In this document: one piece after another, positions 32,953 through 41,882 of the stretch
Layout of the letters: each line of letters opens with the position of its first letter
Position numbering within the stretch: position 1 is the first letter of the stretch
Source of the DNA: Actinomadura madurae
Lineage (GTDB): Bacteria > Actinomycetota > Actinomycetes > Streptosporangiales > Streptosporangiaceae
DNA: 64,000 nt
Assembly (NCBI RefSeq): GCF_900115095.1
Contig: NZ_FOVH01000008.1
Location: 1 to 64,000, forward strand
Direction of reading: 5' to 3'
Notes under the pieces: model-generated
Databases searched by the model: none
The model's input: the letters and a program-made list of their open reading frames with translations, nothing else
Told to the model about the DNA's origin: nothing
Translations under genes and position numbers: made by a program

Positions 32953-34383
32953 TCAGGGGTGGTCGGCGGGGGTGCCGAACCATGTGGGGAGGTGGGTGAG
33001 CAGGTCCTGCTGGTCGTCGCCGGCCCAGGCGACGTGGCCGTCCGGACGCAGGAGTACCGCGGGTACGTCCAGCTCCTCGCTGACGTCGACGACGTGGTCC
33101 ACGCGGTCCGCCCATCCGGCGACCGAGAGGGTGCCGGTCTGGTCGAGCAGCAGCCCGCGGCCGTCGTGCATCAGCTCGTAGAGGCGCCCCCGCTCCAGTC
33201 GCAGATCCCGCATGTGCCGGCCCAGGAGGTCGTGGCCCTCGCCGAAGTCGTAGCGGACGCCGATCGCGGTGACCTTCTCGATCAGGTACCGGTTCACGTT
33301 CTCGAAGTCCATGAGCTCCGTCATCAGCCGGCGCAGCGCCCGCGGGCCCGGCGCCTCCGACAGCAGCTCGGACTGGGCGCGGATGTTGTCCAGCACGTCG
33401 GCGGCGACCGGGCGCCGCTCGGCCTGGTAGCCGTCCAGCAGCCCGTCCGGGGCCCAGCCGTTGATCTCGGCGGCCAGCTTCCAGCCCAGGTTGAACGCGT
33501 CCTGGAGGCCGACGTTGAGGCCCTGCCCGCTCAGCGGCGGGTGGACGTGCGCGGCGTCGCCGGCCAGGAAGACCCTGCCGGCCCGGTACCGATCGGCCAG
33601 CCGGGTGGCGTCGCCGAACCGGGAGAGCCAGCGCGGCGAGTGCACGCCGAAATCGGTGGCGGCGAACGCCCGCAACCGCTGCCTGAGCTCGTCCAGCGTG
33701 GGCGGGACCCTCGGGTCCTCGGCCACCCCCTCGGCGGGCACGACGACGCGGTACGCGTCCCCCATGGGCCCGACGCCGAAGCCGCGGTGGGTCTTGCGGA
33801 CCTCGGCCACCACCGCCGCCAGCTCCTCCAGCGGCATGGTCACCTGCACCTCGCCCAGCAACCACTCGTTCTCGGCGGGCTCGCCGGGGAAGCCGACGCC
33901 GAGCAGCTTGCGCACCGTGCTGCGGCCGCCGTCGCAGCCGACCAGGTAGCGCGCTTGCAGCCGGGTGCCGTCGGCCAGCCCGGCGGTCACCCCGTCCTCG
34001 TCCTGGCTCAGGCCGGCCACTTCGCATCCGCGCCGGATCTCGGCGCCCACCGCGGTCGCGTGCTCGGTCAGCAGGCGCTCGGTGACGGGCTGCGGGATGC
34101 CGAGGATGTAGGAGTGCGCGGTGTCCATCCGCTCGGGCCACGGCTTGCCGATGCCGGCGAAGTAGCCGCCCATGGCGAACGTCTTGCCACTGGCGAGGAA
34201 CCGTTCCAGCAGGCCGCGCTGGGCCATCACCTCGATGCTGCGCGCGTGCAGCCCGAGCGATCGGACGACATTGGCCGGTTCCGGGTCCCTCTCCAGCACG
34301 AGCACCCGAACGCCGTGCAGCCGCAGCTCGCCGGCCAGCATCAGGCCGGTGGGCCCGCCGCCCACGATGATCACGTCGATCAC
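32953..34383 (-). CDS. rox: Rifampicin monooxygenase-like FAD-dependent hydroxylase
   Basis: 476 residues of the PHBH-type class A flavoprotein monooxygenases. The FAD Rossmann motif is DVIIVGGGPTGLMLAGEL; the DG motif is YLVGCDGGRSTVRKLLG and the GD motif RVFLAGDAAHVHPPLSGQG. Length and segments such as LGLHARSIEVMAQRGLLERF and TAHSYILGIPQPVTERLL match rifampicin monooxygenases, which oxidise the naphthoquinone and linearise the drug. The GTG at 34383 follows GGGGG by five bases. The upstream palindrome at 34484-34502 resembles the rifamycin-associated element, strengthening the assignment. Confidence 0.85.
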   Translation of the reverse strand: MIDVIIVGGGPTGLMLAGELRLHGVRVLVLERDPEPANVVRSLGLHARSIEVMAQRGLLERFLASGKTFAMGGYFAGIGKPWPERMDTAHSYILGIPQPVTERLLTEHATAVGAEIRRGCEVAGLSQDEDGVTAGLADGTRLQARYLVGCDGGRSTVRKLLGVGFPGEPAENEWLLGEVQVTMPLEELAAVVAEVRKTHRGFGVGPMGDAYRVVVPAEGVAEDPRVPPTLDELRQRLRAFAATDFGVHSPRWLSRFGDATRLADRYRAGRVFLAGDAAHVHPPLSGQGLNVGLQDAFNLGWKLAAEINGWAPDGLLDGYQAERRPVAADVLDNIRAQSELLSEAPGPRALRRLMTELMDFENVNRYLIEKVTAIGVRYDFGEGHDLLGRHMRDLRLERGRLYELMHDGRGLLLDQTGTLSVAGWADRVDHVVDVSEELDVPAVLLRPDGHVAWAGDDQQDLLTHLPTWFGTPADHP

Positions 34384-34483
34384 GAAAACCCCCAAGTGCG
34401 CAGGCCGCGTTTCGGCCGTGCGTCGAAAGCGCGCCTGATTTCCGCGGACCGCGCCTTCGGGCGGAGATTCTGCAGGACGCCCC

Positions 34484-34502
34484 GGGTCTTGCCGCAAGCC
34501 CC
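34484..34502. promoter_or_regulatory. Rifamycin-associated-element-like palindrome
   Basis: On the minus strand it reads GGGGCTTGCGGCAAGACCC, a 19-bp dyad with a perfect CTTGC-G-GCAAG core. It lies about 100 bp before the monooxygenase start. From memory, an element of this form precedes rifamycin-inactivating genes (phosphotransferase, ribosyltransferase, glycosyltransferase, monooxygenase) in actinomycetes. Confidence 0.7.
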
Positions 34503-34555
34503 CAGGTGCGCTATAGATTGAAAGTGGCAGGGAGCGCGACTCCCTGCCTTTCTCG

Positions 34556-35251
34556 TTATCGCTGGACGATCACCCCTCGGGCGAGCGTGGCCAGGGGGTT
34601 GCTCGCCCTGTCCGCGTAGCCGCTGAGGACGACGACCACCCAGTCACTGTCCGGGAAGATGTCGATGTTGGCGGACAGTCCGATGCTGCTCCCACCGCCG
34701 TGTCCGTGTATCCATTGCCCGTGGTCGAGAACGGCGAGCGAGCCGTATCCGATGAAGCCGAGCGGGCTCCGTTCCGGCGCATCGCCGCCCGACCTGGTCT
34801 CCGGACCACTGGGTGGAAGCTTCTATGCCCAGCATGAGCTGGGTATAGGGGGCCTCCATCAGCTTGTTCTCCAGCAGCACGCGCGCGAAGCGTTCCAGGT
34901 CCGCGCACGTCGCGAAGGAATTGGCCGCCGGAAGCCCGATATATGCGTGCTCTTCAAGACCGTCGGTCCACTCCGTATGCCCCTTCTTCTTGAAGTAGGG
35001 GTGGGCGATCCGCGGGTCGGTCCGCCATTCGGGCTTGGTGTGAAAGGCGCTGTCGTGCATATCGGCGGTCTTGAAGACGCGCTCGGCGATGTAGTCGTAG
35101 TACGAATGGTCCGATACCGCGGCCACGATCGCTCCGAGGAGGAGCTGCCCGCCATGACCGCGCCACCGGCGGCGACGGCGCCGCCCAGGGACTTGAGCGC
35201 GGTCCGGCGCGAGGGCCGCGCCCCTCCTGTCGATGAGGTGTTTTCGACCAT
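34556..35251 (-). pseudogene. Decayed Tat-exported serine hydrolase (beta-lactamase/class C family)
   Basis: Three reading frames are needed. From the ATG at 35251 the first encodes a Tat signal (SRRTALKSLGGAVAAGGAVM). It then switches frame to GQLLLGAIVAAVSDHSYYDY with ERVFKTADMHD and PYFKKKGHTEW, which is the second half of a class-C-type serine hydrolase. Around 34790-34820 a further shift leads to PLGFIGYGSLAVLDHGQW, the HGHGGGS box and the TAA at 34556. The SxxK and YxN part is missing entirely. A large internal deletion plus a frameshift have inactivated the gene. Confidence 0.8.
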
Positions 35252-35316
35252 GGGGGAAGGAGACCGCGGAGCGGGTTTCCTCCCCGTTTCCCGGAAGCCC
35301 AGGTGATCGTCCTTGG

Positions 35317-35913
35317 TCAGCCGTCGAGGCGGCGGTCGTCCTTGTGGGCGGCGTAGAACTCGGCCTGGCGGGCCATGAGGGTGCGCATCGAGGTGCCGCG
35401 CCGGACGCCGTAGACCGTGCCGGGGAAGTCCAGGGCCCGCTGCTTTTCCCACAGGTCGTCGTGCCGGTCCGGCGAGAACAGTTCGGCCGGATCGCCGGCC
35501 GCGATCCAGCCGATCGGGACGACCGTGCCGGGCTCCAGGCGCGAGTTGACGTGCAGGACGCTGTTGACGCGGAGTTCGGAGCCGGCGCCGGCCACCGCCC
35601 CCGGGAACAGCGACACCCCGGTCGCCACGAAGACCTCGTCCTCGACGGTCGCGCCGTTGACGTGCGCGTGCGGGCCGACCAGCACCGCGTCCCCGAGCGT
35701 CACCGGATGACCGGCCCGGCCGCGGATCAGCGCGTTCTCCATCACCACCACGTCCGCACCCGTCGTCACGGTGCCGTCCTCCGCCGTGAGGACGGCACCG
35801 TGCAGGACCCGGGCCCCCTCCCCCAGGGTGACCGCACCGCACAGCACGGCCGAAGGCGCGACGTACGCGGACTCGGGGACGACGGGACGCATTCCTCGAT
35901 GCTCAAGCAGCAT
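35317..35913 (-). CDS. Gamma-carbonic-anhydrase/hexapeptide-repeat family protein
   Basis: About 198 residues with left-handed beta-helix hexapeptide repeats (VVPESAYVAPSAVLCGAVTL, VTLGDAVLVGPHAHVNGATV, VEDEVFVATGVSLFPGAVAG) and a C-terminal helix (MRTLMARQAEFYAAHKDDRR). Two possible zinc-site histidines, in GPHAHVNG, sit in the gamma-CA position. Carbonic anhydrase or acyltransferase activity is possible. The start could be 35913 or a later ATG at 35892; an ATG further upstream is less likely. Confidence 0.85.
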   Translation of the reverse strand: MLLEHRGMRPVVPESAYVAPSAVLCGAVTLGEGARVLHGAVLTAEDGTVTTGADVVVMENALIRGRAGHPVTLGDAVLVGPHAHVNGATVEDEVFVATGVSLFPGAVAGAGSELRVNSVLHVNSRLEPGTVVPIGWIAAGDPAELFSPDRHDDLWEKQRALDFPGTVYGVRRGTSMRTLMARQAEFYAAHKDDRRLDG

Positions 35914-35953
35914 GCCACGAGCGTAGATCTCACGGCGCGGCACGGGCGCGGGC

Positions 35954-37012
35954 TCAGGGGCGGGCCTCGTAGACCAGGTTGAACGGGGTCTCCGCCACCC
36001 GGCGGAACGTCCGGAACCCGGCCGCTTGCACCACGGGCCTGATGCCGGCTTCCCCGGCCTGGTTGCCCAGCGCGTCGTCGGCGCCCTCGGAGATGGCGTG
36101 CGGCACGCACAGGAACGTGGAAGCCGAGTAGTAGACCCGTCCGACCGGAGTGAGGTTGTCCTCCGGGACGTCGCCCGCGAACGGCTCGACGATCAGCCAG
36201 ACACCGTCGTCGGACAGCGCCGACCGGATGTGCCGCGCGGCGGCGACCGGGTCGCCCATGTCGTGCAGGCAGTCGAACGTGGCGACCAGCCCGTACGCGG
36301 TGCCCGGGAAGTCCTGCGCCCGCGCCACCGCGAAGTCGCACCGGCCGTCCAGCCCGGCCTCGGCCGCCGCCTTGCGGGCCAGCTCGACGGACTCCGCGTG
36401 CGAGTCGAACCCGCGCACCGACGAGGCCGGGTAGGCGTCGGCGAGGATGCGGGTCGAGGCGCCGAGCCCGCATCCCACATCGGCCACCGCGATGCCGGCG
36501 CCGAGCCGGCCGGCCAGCCCGTCCACCGCCGGGACCCAGGAGCTCAGCAGGTTCGCGACGTACCCCGGGCGGAAGAAGCGCTCGCACCCGGTGAACACGC
36601 CCGGGTGATGCTCGCCCCAGGCCATCCCCCGGCCGGTCCGGAACGCCTCGGCGATCTTCGGCTCGGCGGCCAGGCTCGACAGCGCCAGCTGGAAGGCGCC
36701 GGGGAGTCCCGGCCCGCCGGGGTCGGCGAAGGCCAGCGCCTGCTCGGGGGTCATCCGGTAGCGCCCGCTACCGGCGTCGTAGGTGATGTAGCGGCTCGCG
36801 GCCTGCCCGGGCAGCCACTCCCGGACGTACCGTTCGGACGTGCCGGTGCGCCCGGCCAGTTCGGCGGCGGTCAGCGGTCCCGCCTCCGCCAGCGCGCGGT
36901 ACAGCCCCAGCTTGTCGCCGATGAGCACGTTCCCGGCCGACATCGTCGCGCCGAGGTCGTTGACGAAGCGGTCCAGCAGCTCGGCGAGCCGGGATTCGTC
37001 GATGGTGGTCAT
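35954..37012 (-). CDS. SAM-dependent methyltransferase with winged-helix N-terminus
   Basis: 352 residues. An N-terminal helical dimerisation/winged-helix part (LAGRTGTSERYVREWLPGQA) precedes a class I Rossmann domain with motif I VADVGCGLGASTRIL, an acidic motif II (VRGFDSHAESV) and FDCLHDMGDP. The layout is that of small-molecule O- or C-methyltransferases. GGGAGG lies just before the ATG at 37012. The divergent or neighbouring BTAD regulator on the same strand suggests a small metabolic locus, but the substrate is unknown. Confidence 0.88.
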   Translation of the reverse strand: MTTIDESRLAELLDRFVNDLGATMSAGNVLIGDKLGLYRALAEAGPLTAAELAGRTGTSERYVREWLPGQAASRYITYDAGSGRYRMTPEQALAFADPGGPGLPGAFQLALSSLAAEPKIAEAFRTGRGMAWGEHHPGVFTGCERFFRPGYVANLLSSWVPAVDGLAGRLGAGIAVADVGCGLGASTRILADAYPASSVRGFDSHAESVELARKAAAEAGLDGRCDFAVARAQDFPGTAYGLVATFDCLHDMGDPVAAARHIRSALSDDGVWLIVEPFAGDVPEDNLTPVGRVYYSASTFLCVPHAISEGADDALGNQAGEAGIRPVVQAAGFRTFRRVAETPFNLVYEARP

Positions 37013-37109
37013 GGCATCCTCCCGCAGATGCGGCGAATCTGATGCCCCCACCCTGCGCCGGCGACATTGGGCCGCCGTTGCGCCGACCTTGGCGCGACCT
37101 TAACGCGCG

Positions 37110-37871
37110 CTATCCGAGCAGGTCGGTGTAGGCGTCCTGGACGTCACGGCACGGGTCGACGCCCAGTTCCTCCCGCAGCAGGACGCGCAGGCGTTCGTAC
37201 ACCGTGAGCGCCTCGGCGACGTTGCCCCTGGTCGCGAGCGTGCGCATCAGCAGCAGATGCCCGGTCTCCCGCAACGGCGCCACCTCCAGCAGGTCCCGCG
37301 CCGCCCGCTCGGCTCCCGGCAGCTCCGGGCCGCCCAGCTCCAGGCACGCCGTGGCGTAGCACTCCAGGGCCCGGACATGCATGGTCTCCAGGCGTCGGCG
37401 CCACGATTCCGCCCACGGGCGGTCGGCCTCCGGCAGGAACGGACGGCGCGCCACGAACTGGGCGGTCAACGACAGGGTCCACGCCCGCCGCCATTCGCGC
37501 AGAGCGACCGCGGACTCGGCCGTGTGCAGCGCCGAGGCCGCCACCTCGACGTCGACGTACGCCGGTTCGGGCAGCCGGAGTGACAGCGTCCCCCTGCCCC
37601 GGAGCACCTCCGGCCCCACCACCGCGCGGACCTTCGAGACCAGGACGCTGAGCGCGGCGGGCGCCCCCGGCGGCGGCGAGTCGCCCCACAACGCCTCGAT
37701 GAGCGCCTCTCGGGGCACCTGCCGCGGCCGGGACAGGACCAGAAAGCCCAGCAGCAGCCGCCCCTGCCGGCCCGGCAGGGCGTGATCGACGCGCCGGCCG
37801 CGCACCTCCGCCGCGAACGCGCCGCAGAGCTGCACGCGCGTGGCGCCCGCCGGCTCCGCTGATCCGTCCAT
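37110..37871 (-). CDS. BTAD (AfsR/SARP-type) domain regulator
   Basis: 253 residues. The N-terminal winged helix of the SARP type is VQLCGAFAAEVRGRRVDHAL with REALIEALWGDSPP, and it is followed by a bacterial transcriptional activator domain including YVDVEVAASALH and ERLRVLLREELGVDPCRDVQ. SARPs usually activate secondary-metabolite genes. It reads into the methyltransferase gene after about 100 bp. The ATG at 37871 follows GAGGT by about five bases. Confidence 0.85.
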   Translation of the reverse strand: MDGSAEPAGATRVQLCGAFAAEVRGRRVDHALPGRQGRLLLGFLVLSRPRQVPREALIEALWGDSPPPGAPAALSVLVSKVRAVVGPEVLRGRGTLSLRLPEPAYVDVEVAASALHTAESAVALREWRRAWTLSLTAQFVARRPFLPEADRPWAESWRRRLETMHVRALECYATACLELGGPELPGAERAARDLLEVAPLRETGHLLLMRTLATRGNVAEALTVYERLRVLLREELGVDPCRDVQDAYTDLLG

Positions 37872-37931
37872 CCGACACCTCGACCTGCCGCATTGACCCT
37901 GGAGGCTACCCTGCTGGGAAAGGAGCACCCC

Positions 37932-38096
37932 ATGACCCGCCAGGTTCGATGCGAATGCGGCTACGTCGCCCGCGGCGACACCGACGACGCCGTGATCTCC
38001 CAGGTGCTCGCGCACCTCGCGGCCGACCACCCCGAGCTCGTCGGCATCGAGACCGCCGACGACATCCGCGGCTGGATCGAGCTGCTCCCCGACTGA
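37932..38096 (+). CDS. DUF1059 small protein
   Basis: 54 residues, MTRQVRCECGYVARGDTDDA with VLAHLAADHPEL, matching the short DUF1059 family with its Cys-x-Cys pair. Function unknown; the Cys and His residues could bind a metal. AAAGGAGC lies seven bases before the ATG. It is divergent from the BTAD regulator. Confidence 0.85.
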   Translation: MTRQVRCECGYVARGDTDDAVISQVLAHLAADHPELVGIETADDIRGWIELLPD

Positions 38097-38382
38097 CGGG
38101 CCGTCCCGTGGACGGCCGTTCTCCGGTGATCGAGCAGCGGCGTGCCACGAGCGCGGATCTCGCGCCCCGGCAATTCGAACGACTTTCTCCGAACGAGAAA
38201 TGCAAAGGCCATCCGAATTCGTCGTGACCGCGAGAAGACGGCCAAATTAACTATTAAGAATGGACAAAAAAGATAAGACGATCTATGCTCAATGTGGCAG
38301 CAGGGACGGCGGGTGGCGACATGACGACGGCGCAAGGCGGCCTGCCCCGGCACCGGACGGCGCCGCGGGCCTCCGGGGGACG

Positions 38383-39282
38383 GTGAGCGGGGGGATGCTC
38401 GGACGCGTCCTCCGCCGCAGGTGGTTCTGGCCGGTGGTCGCGGCGGCGGCGATCGTCCTCATCTCCGGGTTCGTGCTGGCCGAGCCGAGGGCGGACGGCG
38501 ACGGGACGATCCGCGTGATGACCTACAACCTGCGCGGCGTGAACGAACCGCCCCCGAGGGACTGGAAGACCCGGCGGCCGCTGGTCGAGCACCTCCTGGA
38601 CGAGCACGACCCGGACCTGCTCGGCGTCCAGGAGGGGCGATGGCGGCAGATCCGCGACCTCGCCCGCCTCCTGCCGGACTACGGGTGGATCGGGCTGGGC
38701 AGCCAGGGCGGCACCCGCGACCAGTTCCTGTCGATCTTCTACCGGAAGCAGCGGTTCGAGGTGCTGGACTTCGACCACTTCTGGCTGTCCGACACCCCCG
38801 CCGTGATCGGCTCGGCCACCTGGGGCAACCGGTACGTCCGGATGGTGACGTGGGCCAAGTTCCGCGACCGGCGCACCGGGAAGGTGCTCTACCAGGCCAA
38901 CACGCATCTGGACAACCTGTCCGCGGAGTCCCGGGTGAAGAGCGCCCGCCTGATCCTCGACCGCGTGCGCGACTTCCAGGCGGGCGCGCCCGTCATCCTC
39001 ACCGGCGACTTCAACGCGGCGGCCGGGGCGTCGCCGGTGTACTCGATCCTCACCGGGCCGGACGCCTTCCGCGACACCTGGACGGCGGCCGAGCGGCGCG
39101 GCCCGCTGTACGGCACCGAGAACCACTACCTGCCCCCGCGGCGCGACGGCGAGCGGATCGACTGGATCCTCGCGCGGGGACCGGTCAGGACGGTCTGGTC
39201 CGAGGTCGACCCGTACCGGGCCGGCGCGATCTACGCCTCCGACCACCATCCGGTGATCGCCCGGGTCAAGATCTCCCCCTGA
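38383..39282 (+). CDS. Endonuclease/exonuclease/phosphatase family protein, membrane-anchored
   Basis: About 299 residues. A signal-anchor (WFWPVVAAAAIVLISGFVL) is followed by an EEP domain: VMTYNLRG (metal Asn), LLGVQEGRW (metal Glu), TGDFNAAAG (catalytic Asp/Asn) and SDHHPVIARV (terminal Asp-His). The order and spacing are complete, so the enzyme should be active outside the cell on a phosphodiester or phospholipid. The start is uncertain: GTG at 38383, ATG at 38395, or an upstream ATG at 38260 in an AT-rich stretch that looks non-coding. Confidence 0.85.
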   Translation: MSGGMLGRVLRRRWFWPVVAAAAIVLISGFVLAEPRADGDGTIRVMTYNLRGVNEPPPRDWKTRRPLVEHLLDEHDPDLLGVQEGRWRQIRDLARLLPDYGWIGLGSQGGTRDQFLSIFYRKQRFEVLDFDHFWLSDTPAVIGSATWGNRYVRMVTWAKFRDRRTGKVLYQANTHLDNLSAESRVKSARLILDRVRDFQAGAPVILTGDFNAAAGASPVYSILTGPDAFRDTWTAAERRGPLYGTENHYLPPRRDGERIDWILARGPVRTVWSEVDPYRAGAIYASDHHPVIARVKISP

Positions 39283-39285
39283 CCG

Positions 39286-40125
39286 TCACGAGGCCAGGAA
39301 GCCGAGCAGGGCCGCGGTCAGCTGGGCCGGGCGGTCCTCGGGCAGCAGGTGCCCGGCCTCCCCGATGACGCGCAGGCCCGCGCCGGGGATGAGGGCGGCG
39401 AGTTCCCGGCCGCGGTCGGCGGGGACCCACCCGTCGTCGGCGCCCCAGCACACCAGGACCGGCAGGTCGATGGCGGCGTAGCCGGCCCGGATGCGGTCGA
39501 TGTAGGACGGGTCGTCGCGGCGCTGGACGAGCTGCCGGTAGAAGGCGTCCTGACCGTCCGCGCCCAGCCACGGGGCCGTCAGGGCGTCCAGCACGTCCGG
39601 GTGCAGGCCGGGCGAGCTGGCCGTGGCGACGTACTCGCGGAGCAGGGCCCGGTGCAGCGGCCCCGGCAGCGACCGGAACACGCCGGCATGCTCGCCGACC
39701 ACGGCGAAGAACCCGCTCCCCCACGGCGGCAGCGACACCGCGTCGACGAGGGCCAGCCGCCGGTAGGCGACGCCGCGGTCCACGTGCGCGCCGAGCGCGA
39801 CCGCACCGCCGGAGTCGTGCGCGACGACGTCCGGACGCGCCAGTCCCCAGTGCTCCAGGAGTTCGGCGAAGGCACCGGCCAGGGCGTCCAGGGAGAGATC
39901 CTGCCCGTCGGCCATGGACGAGGCGCCGTAGCCGGGCATGTCGAAGACGTACACCGAGCGGGCGGCCGCCAGCGCGCGGGCGACGTCACGCCAGATGAAC
40001 GAGGAGAACGGCGTGCCGTGCACCAGGACGACGGGCTCGGCGTCCGGATCGCCCAGGCGCTCCCATCGGATCTCCCCCAGCGTGCCGCCGAAGCCCTTGC
40101 CCAGCGTCCACTCGTCCGGTGACAT
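39286..40125 (-). CDS. Alpha/beta hydrolase with Asp nucleophile (haloalkane dehalogenase/epoxide hydrolase-like)
   Basis: 279 residues. The oxyanion motif is VLVHGTPFSSFIW; the nucleophile elbow is DVVAHDSGGAVALG, where the nucleophile position is Asp rather than Ser. GADDGWVP carries the acid and GEAGHLLPEDRP the His. An Asp nucleophile points to C-halogen or epoxide hydrolysis; substrate unknown. The ATG at 40125 gives the family-like N-terminus. It is convergent with the EEP gene and separated from the transporter operon by a strong terminator. Confidence 0.87.
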   Translation of the reverse strand: MSPDEWTLGKGFGGTLGEIRWERLGDPDAEPVVLVHGTPFSSFIWRDVARALAAARSVYVFDMPGYGASSMADGQDLSLDALAGAFAELLEHWGLARPDVVAHDSGGAVALGAHVDRGVAYRRLALVDAVSLPPWGSGFFAVVGEHAGVFRSLPGPLHRALLREYVATASSPGLHPDVLDALTAPWLGADGQDAFYRQLVQRRDDPSYIDRIRAGYAAIDLPVLVCWGADDGWVPADRGRELAALIPGAGLRVIGEAGHLLPEDRPAQLTAALLGFLAS

Positions 40126-40209
40126 GCCCTCTCCCTGTGCCGTGCGGATCCGCCATCCGTGTCCCTGCCCGCCTCGCCTACGGATCAACGCCGGAGCGGC
40201 GAGCATGCG

Positions 40210-40241
40210 AAAGCCCGCCGCACGGGCGTGCGGCGGGCTTT
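40210..40241. terminator. Strong bidirectional intrinsic terminator
   Basis: A perfect 14-bp stem, AAAGCCCGCCGCAC (40210-40223) and GTGCGGCGGGCTTT (40228-40241), closes a four-base loop GGGC. A/T runs sit at both ends. It follows the stop of the transporter operon's last gene by 15 bp and insulates it from the alpha/beta hydrolase gene. Confidence 0.9.
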
Positions 40242-40255
40242 CCCGAGCATGCGCG

Positions 40256-41179
40256 TCAGACGAGGCCGGCCTTCTTGAGCCAATCCTCGGCGACCTTCTC
40301 CTGGTCGTCCTTGTCGATGGCGACCCGCTTCATCATGTCGAGGAGGTCCTGGGTGGTGAGCTTGGCGGAGACGGCGTTCAGAGCCGCCTTCGCCTCCTCG
40401 TTCACCGCGGACTTGTTGATGAGCGGCGTGACGTTCTGGGCGCTGAAGACGTTCTCCGGGTCTTCGAGGACGACCAGCTTGTTCTCCTGGATCGTCGGGT
40501 CGGTGGTGAACAGGTCGGCGGCCTGGATCTTGTTCTCGGTGAGGAGCTTCACCAGGGTCGCCTGGGCGCCGGCGTCGAACGGCTGGAACTTCTTGAACTC
40601 GAGGCCGTAGACCTTCTTCAGGCCGACGAGGCCCTGCTGCCGCGTCTTGAACTCGGACGGGCCGGCGATGGTGAGGTCCTTCGCGACCGGCTTCAGGTCC
40701 GCGATGGACTTCAGGTTGTACTTCGCGGCCGTCTGCGGGTTGACGGTGACCGAGTCCTTGTCCTCGGCCTGCGCCGAGTTCAGGATCTCGACGGAGGGCG
40801 GCAGCTTCGCCTTCAGCTCCGTGTTGATCGCGTCGGTGGTGGCGGCGGTGCTGTTCTCGTCGACCGACGTGGTCAGCAGGGCGCCGTTGTACTCGGGCAT
40901 CACGCTGATGCCGCCCTTGACGACCTGGTCGTAGTAGATCTCGCGGGCGCCGATGTTGAACTTGCGGGTGACCTTGACGCCCTTGGCCTCCAGGGCCTGC
41001 GCGTACAGCTCGGCGAGCAGGTTGCTCTCGGGGAAGTTGGCGCCGCCGACGGTGACGGTGCCGTTCCCGCCGCCCCCGGCGAGCGGGTTCTCGTCGTCGC
41101 CGGAGTCCCCGCCGCCGCAGGCGGACAGCGTCAGTGCGGCCACCAGGCCGACGACCGCGCCACGGATGAGTTTCTTCAT
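40256..41179 (-). CDS. Quaternary-amine ABC transporter substrate-binding lipoprotein (OpuAC/ProX type)
   Basis: 307 residues. The lipoprotein signal ends in LTLSACGGG. The binding domain belongs to the OpuAC/ProX class, with VGGANFPESNLLAELYAQAL and GGISVMPEYNGALL near the hinge, and aromatics FNIGAREIYYDQ that could contribute to a cation cage. The family binds glycine betaine, carnitine, choline or, in EgtUV-type systems, ergothioneine. It is the last gene of a four-gene operon with two permeases and an ATPase. Lys and acidic residues are unusually abundant, typical of an exported domain. Confidence 0.93.
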   Translation of the reverse strand: MKKLIRGAVVGLVAALTLSACGGGDSGDDENPLAGGGGNGTVTVGGANFPESNLLAELYAQALEAKGVKVTRKFNIGAREIYYDQVVKGGISVMPEYNGALLTTSVDENSTAATTDAINTELKAKLPPSVEILNSAQAEDKDSVTVNPQTAAKYNLKSIADLKPVAKDLTIAGPSEFKTRQQGLVGLKKVYGLEFKKFQPFDAGAQATLVKLLTENKIQAADLFTTDPTIQENKLVVLEDPENVFSAQNVTPLINKSAVNEEAKAALNAVSAKLTTQDLLDMMKRVAIDKDDQEKVAEDWLKKAGLV

Positions 41180-41195
41180 TGTTCTATTCCTTAGA

Positions 41196-41882
41196 TCAGG
41201 AGGAACGGGGGGAACCGAGCAGGCCCGGCGAGACGACGACGCGGCGCAGCGCCGCGAAGGCCAGCTGGACGATGACCGCGAGCAGCACCACCAGGACCGT
41301 GCCGCCGACGACGAGCTGGTAGTCGTTGCGGGCCAGGCCGTCGATGATGTAGCGGCCGAGGCCGCCGAACCCGGGGTAGGCGGCGATGGTGGCGGTGGCG
41401 ACGACCTGGATCGCCGACGTGCGGAGCCCGAGCAGGATCAGCGGCAGCGCCATCGGCAGCTCGACCCGCCCCAGCACGCCCCAGCCGGTCATGCCCATGC
41501 CGCGGGCCGCGTCCTTGGCGTCGGCGTCGACGCCCCGGACGCCCTCGAACGTGTTGACCAGGATCGGCGGGACGGCCAGCGCCACGAGCGCGACCAGCAC
41601 CGGCGTGATGCTGTACTCGATCACGACGACGAACAGGATGAGCCCGAAGGTGGGGATCGCGCGGGCGAAGTTCGCGAGCGTGATCGCCAGGAAGCCGCCG
41701 CGGCCGGTGTGGCCGATGAGCAGGCCGACCGCCAGCCCGATGACGGCGGCGCAGAGCAGCGACACGCCGCTGTAGTAGACGTGCTGGAGCAGTCGGTGCG
41801 GGATGCCGTCGCCGCCGTGCCACTGCGACGACGCGGTCAGCCACGTCCAGAACAGGTCGATCTGGTGCCACACGTCGTTCAT
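41196..41882 (-). CDS. Quaternary-amine ABC transporter permease (OpuCB/CD type)
   Basis: 228 residues with about six membrane helices (VSLLCAAVIGLAVGLLIG, ILFVVVIEYSITPVLVALVA, VVGGTVLVVLLAVIVQLA) and the EAA loop DAARGMGMTGWGVLGRVELP. Its start overlaps the upstream permease stop by four bases. The two permeases form a heterodimer in OpuC-type importers. An extended N-terminal segment (WTWLTASSQWHGGDGIP) faces outward. Confidence 0.92.
   Translation of the reverse strand: MNDVWHQIDLFWTWLTASSQWHGGDGIPHRLLQHVYYSGVSLLCAAVIGLAVGLLIGHTGRGGFLAITLANFARAIPTFGLILFVVVIEYSITPVLVALVALAVPPILVNTFEGVRGVDADAKDAARGMGMTGWGVLGRVELPMALPLILLGLRTSAIQVVATATIAAYPGFGGLGRYIIDGLARNDYQLVVGGTVLVVLLAVIVQLAFAALRRVVVSPGLLGSPRSS

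Noticed and set aside
23572..38226. The 12-mer GAATTCGTCGTG present at 23572-23583 and 38215-38226
   Set aside because: Flanks differ and the match is too short to be called a repeat element or attachment site.
38260..38382. Upstream extension of the EEP protein to the ATG at 38260
   Set aside because: The stretch is AT-rich, encodes an unstructured N-terminus ahead of a clear signal-anchor, and has no strong ribosome site; kept only as an alternative.
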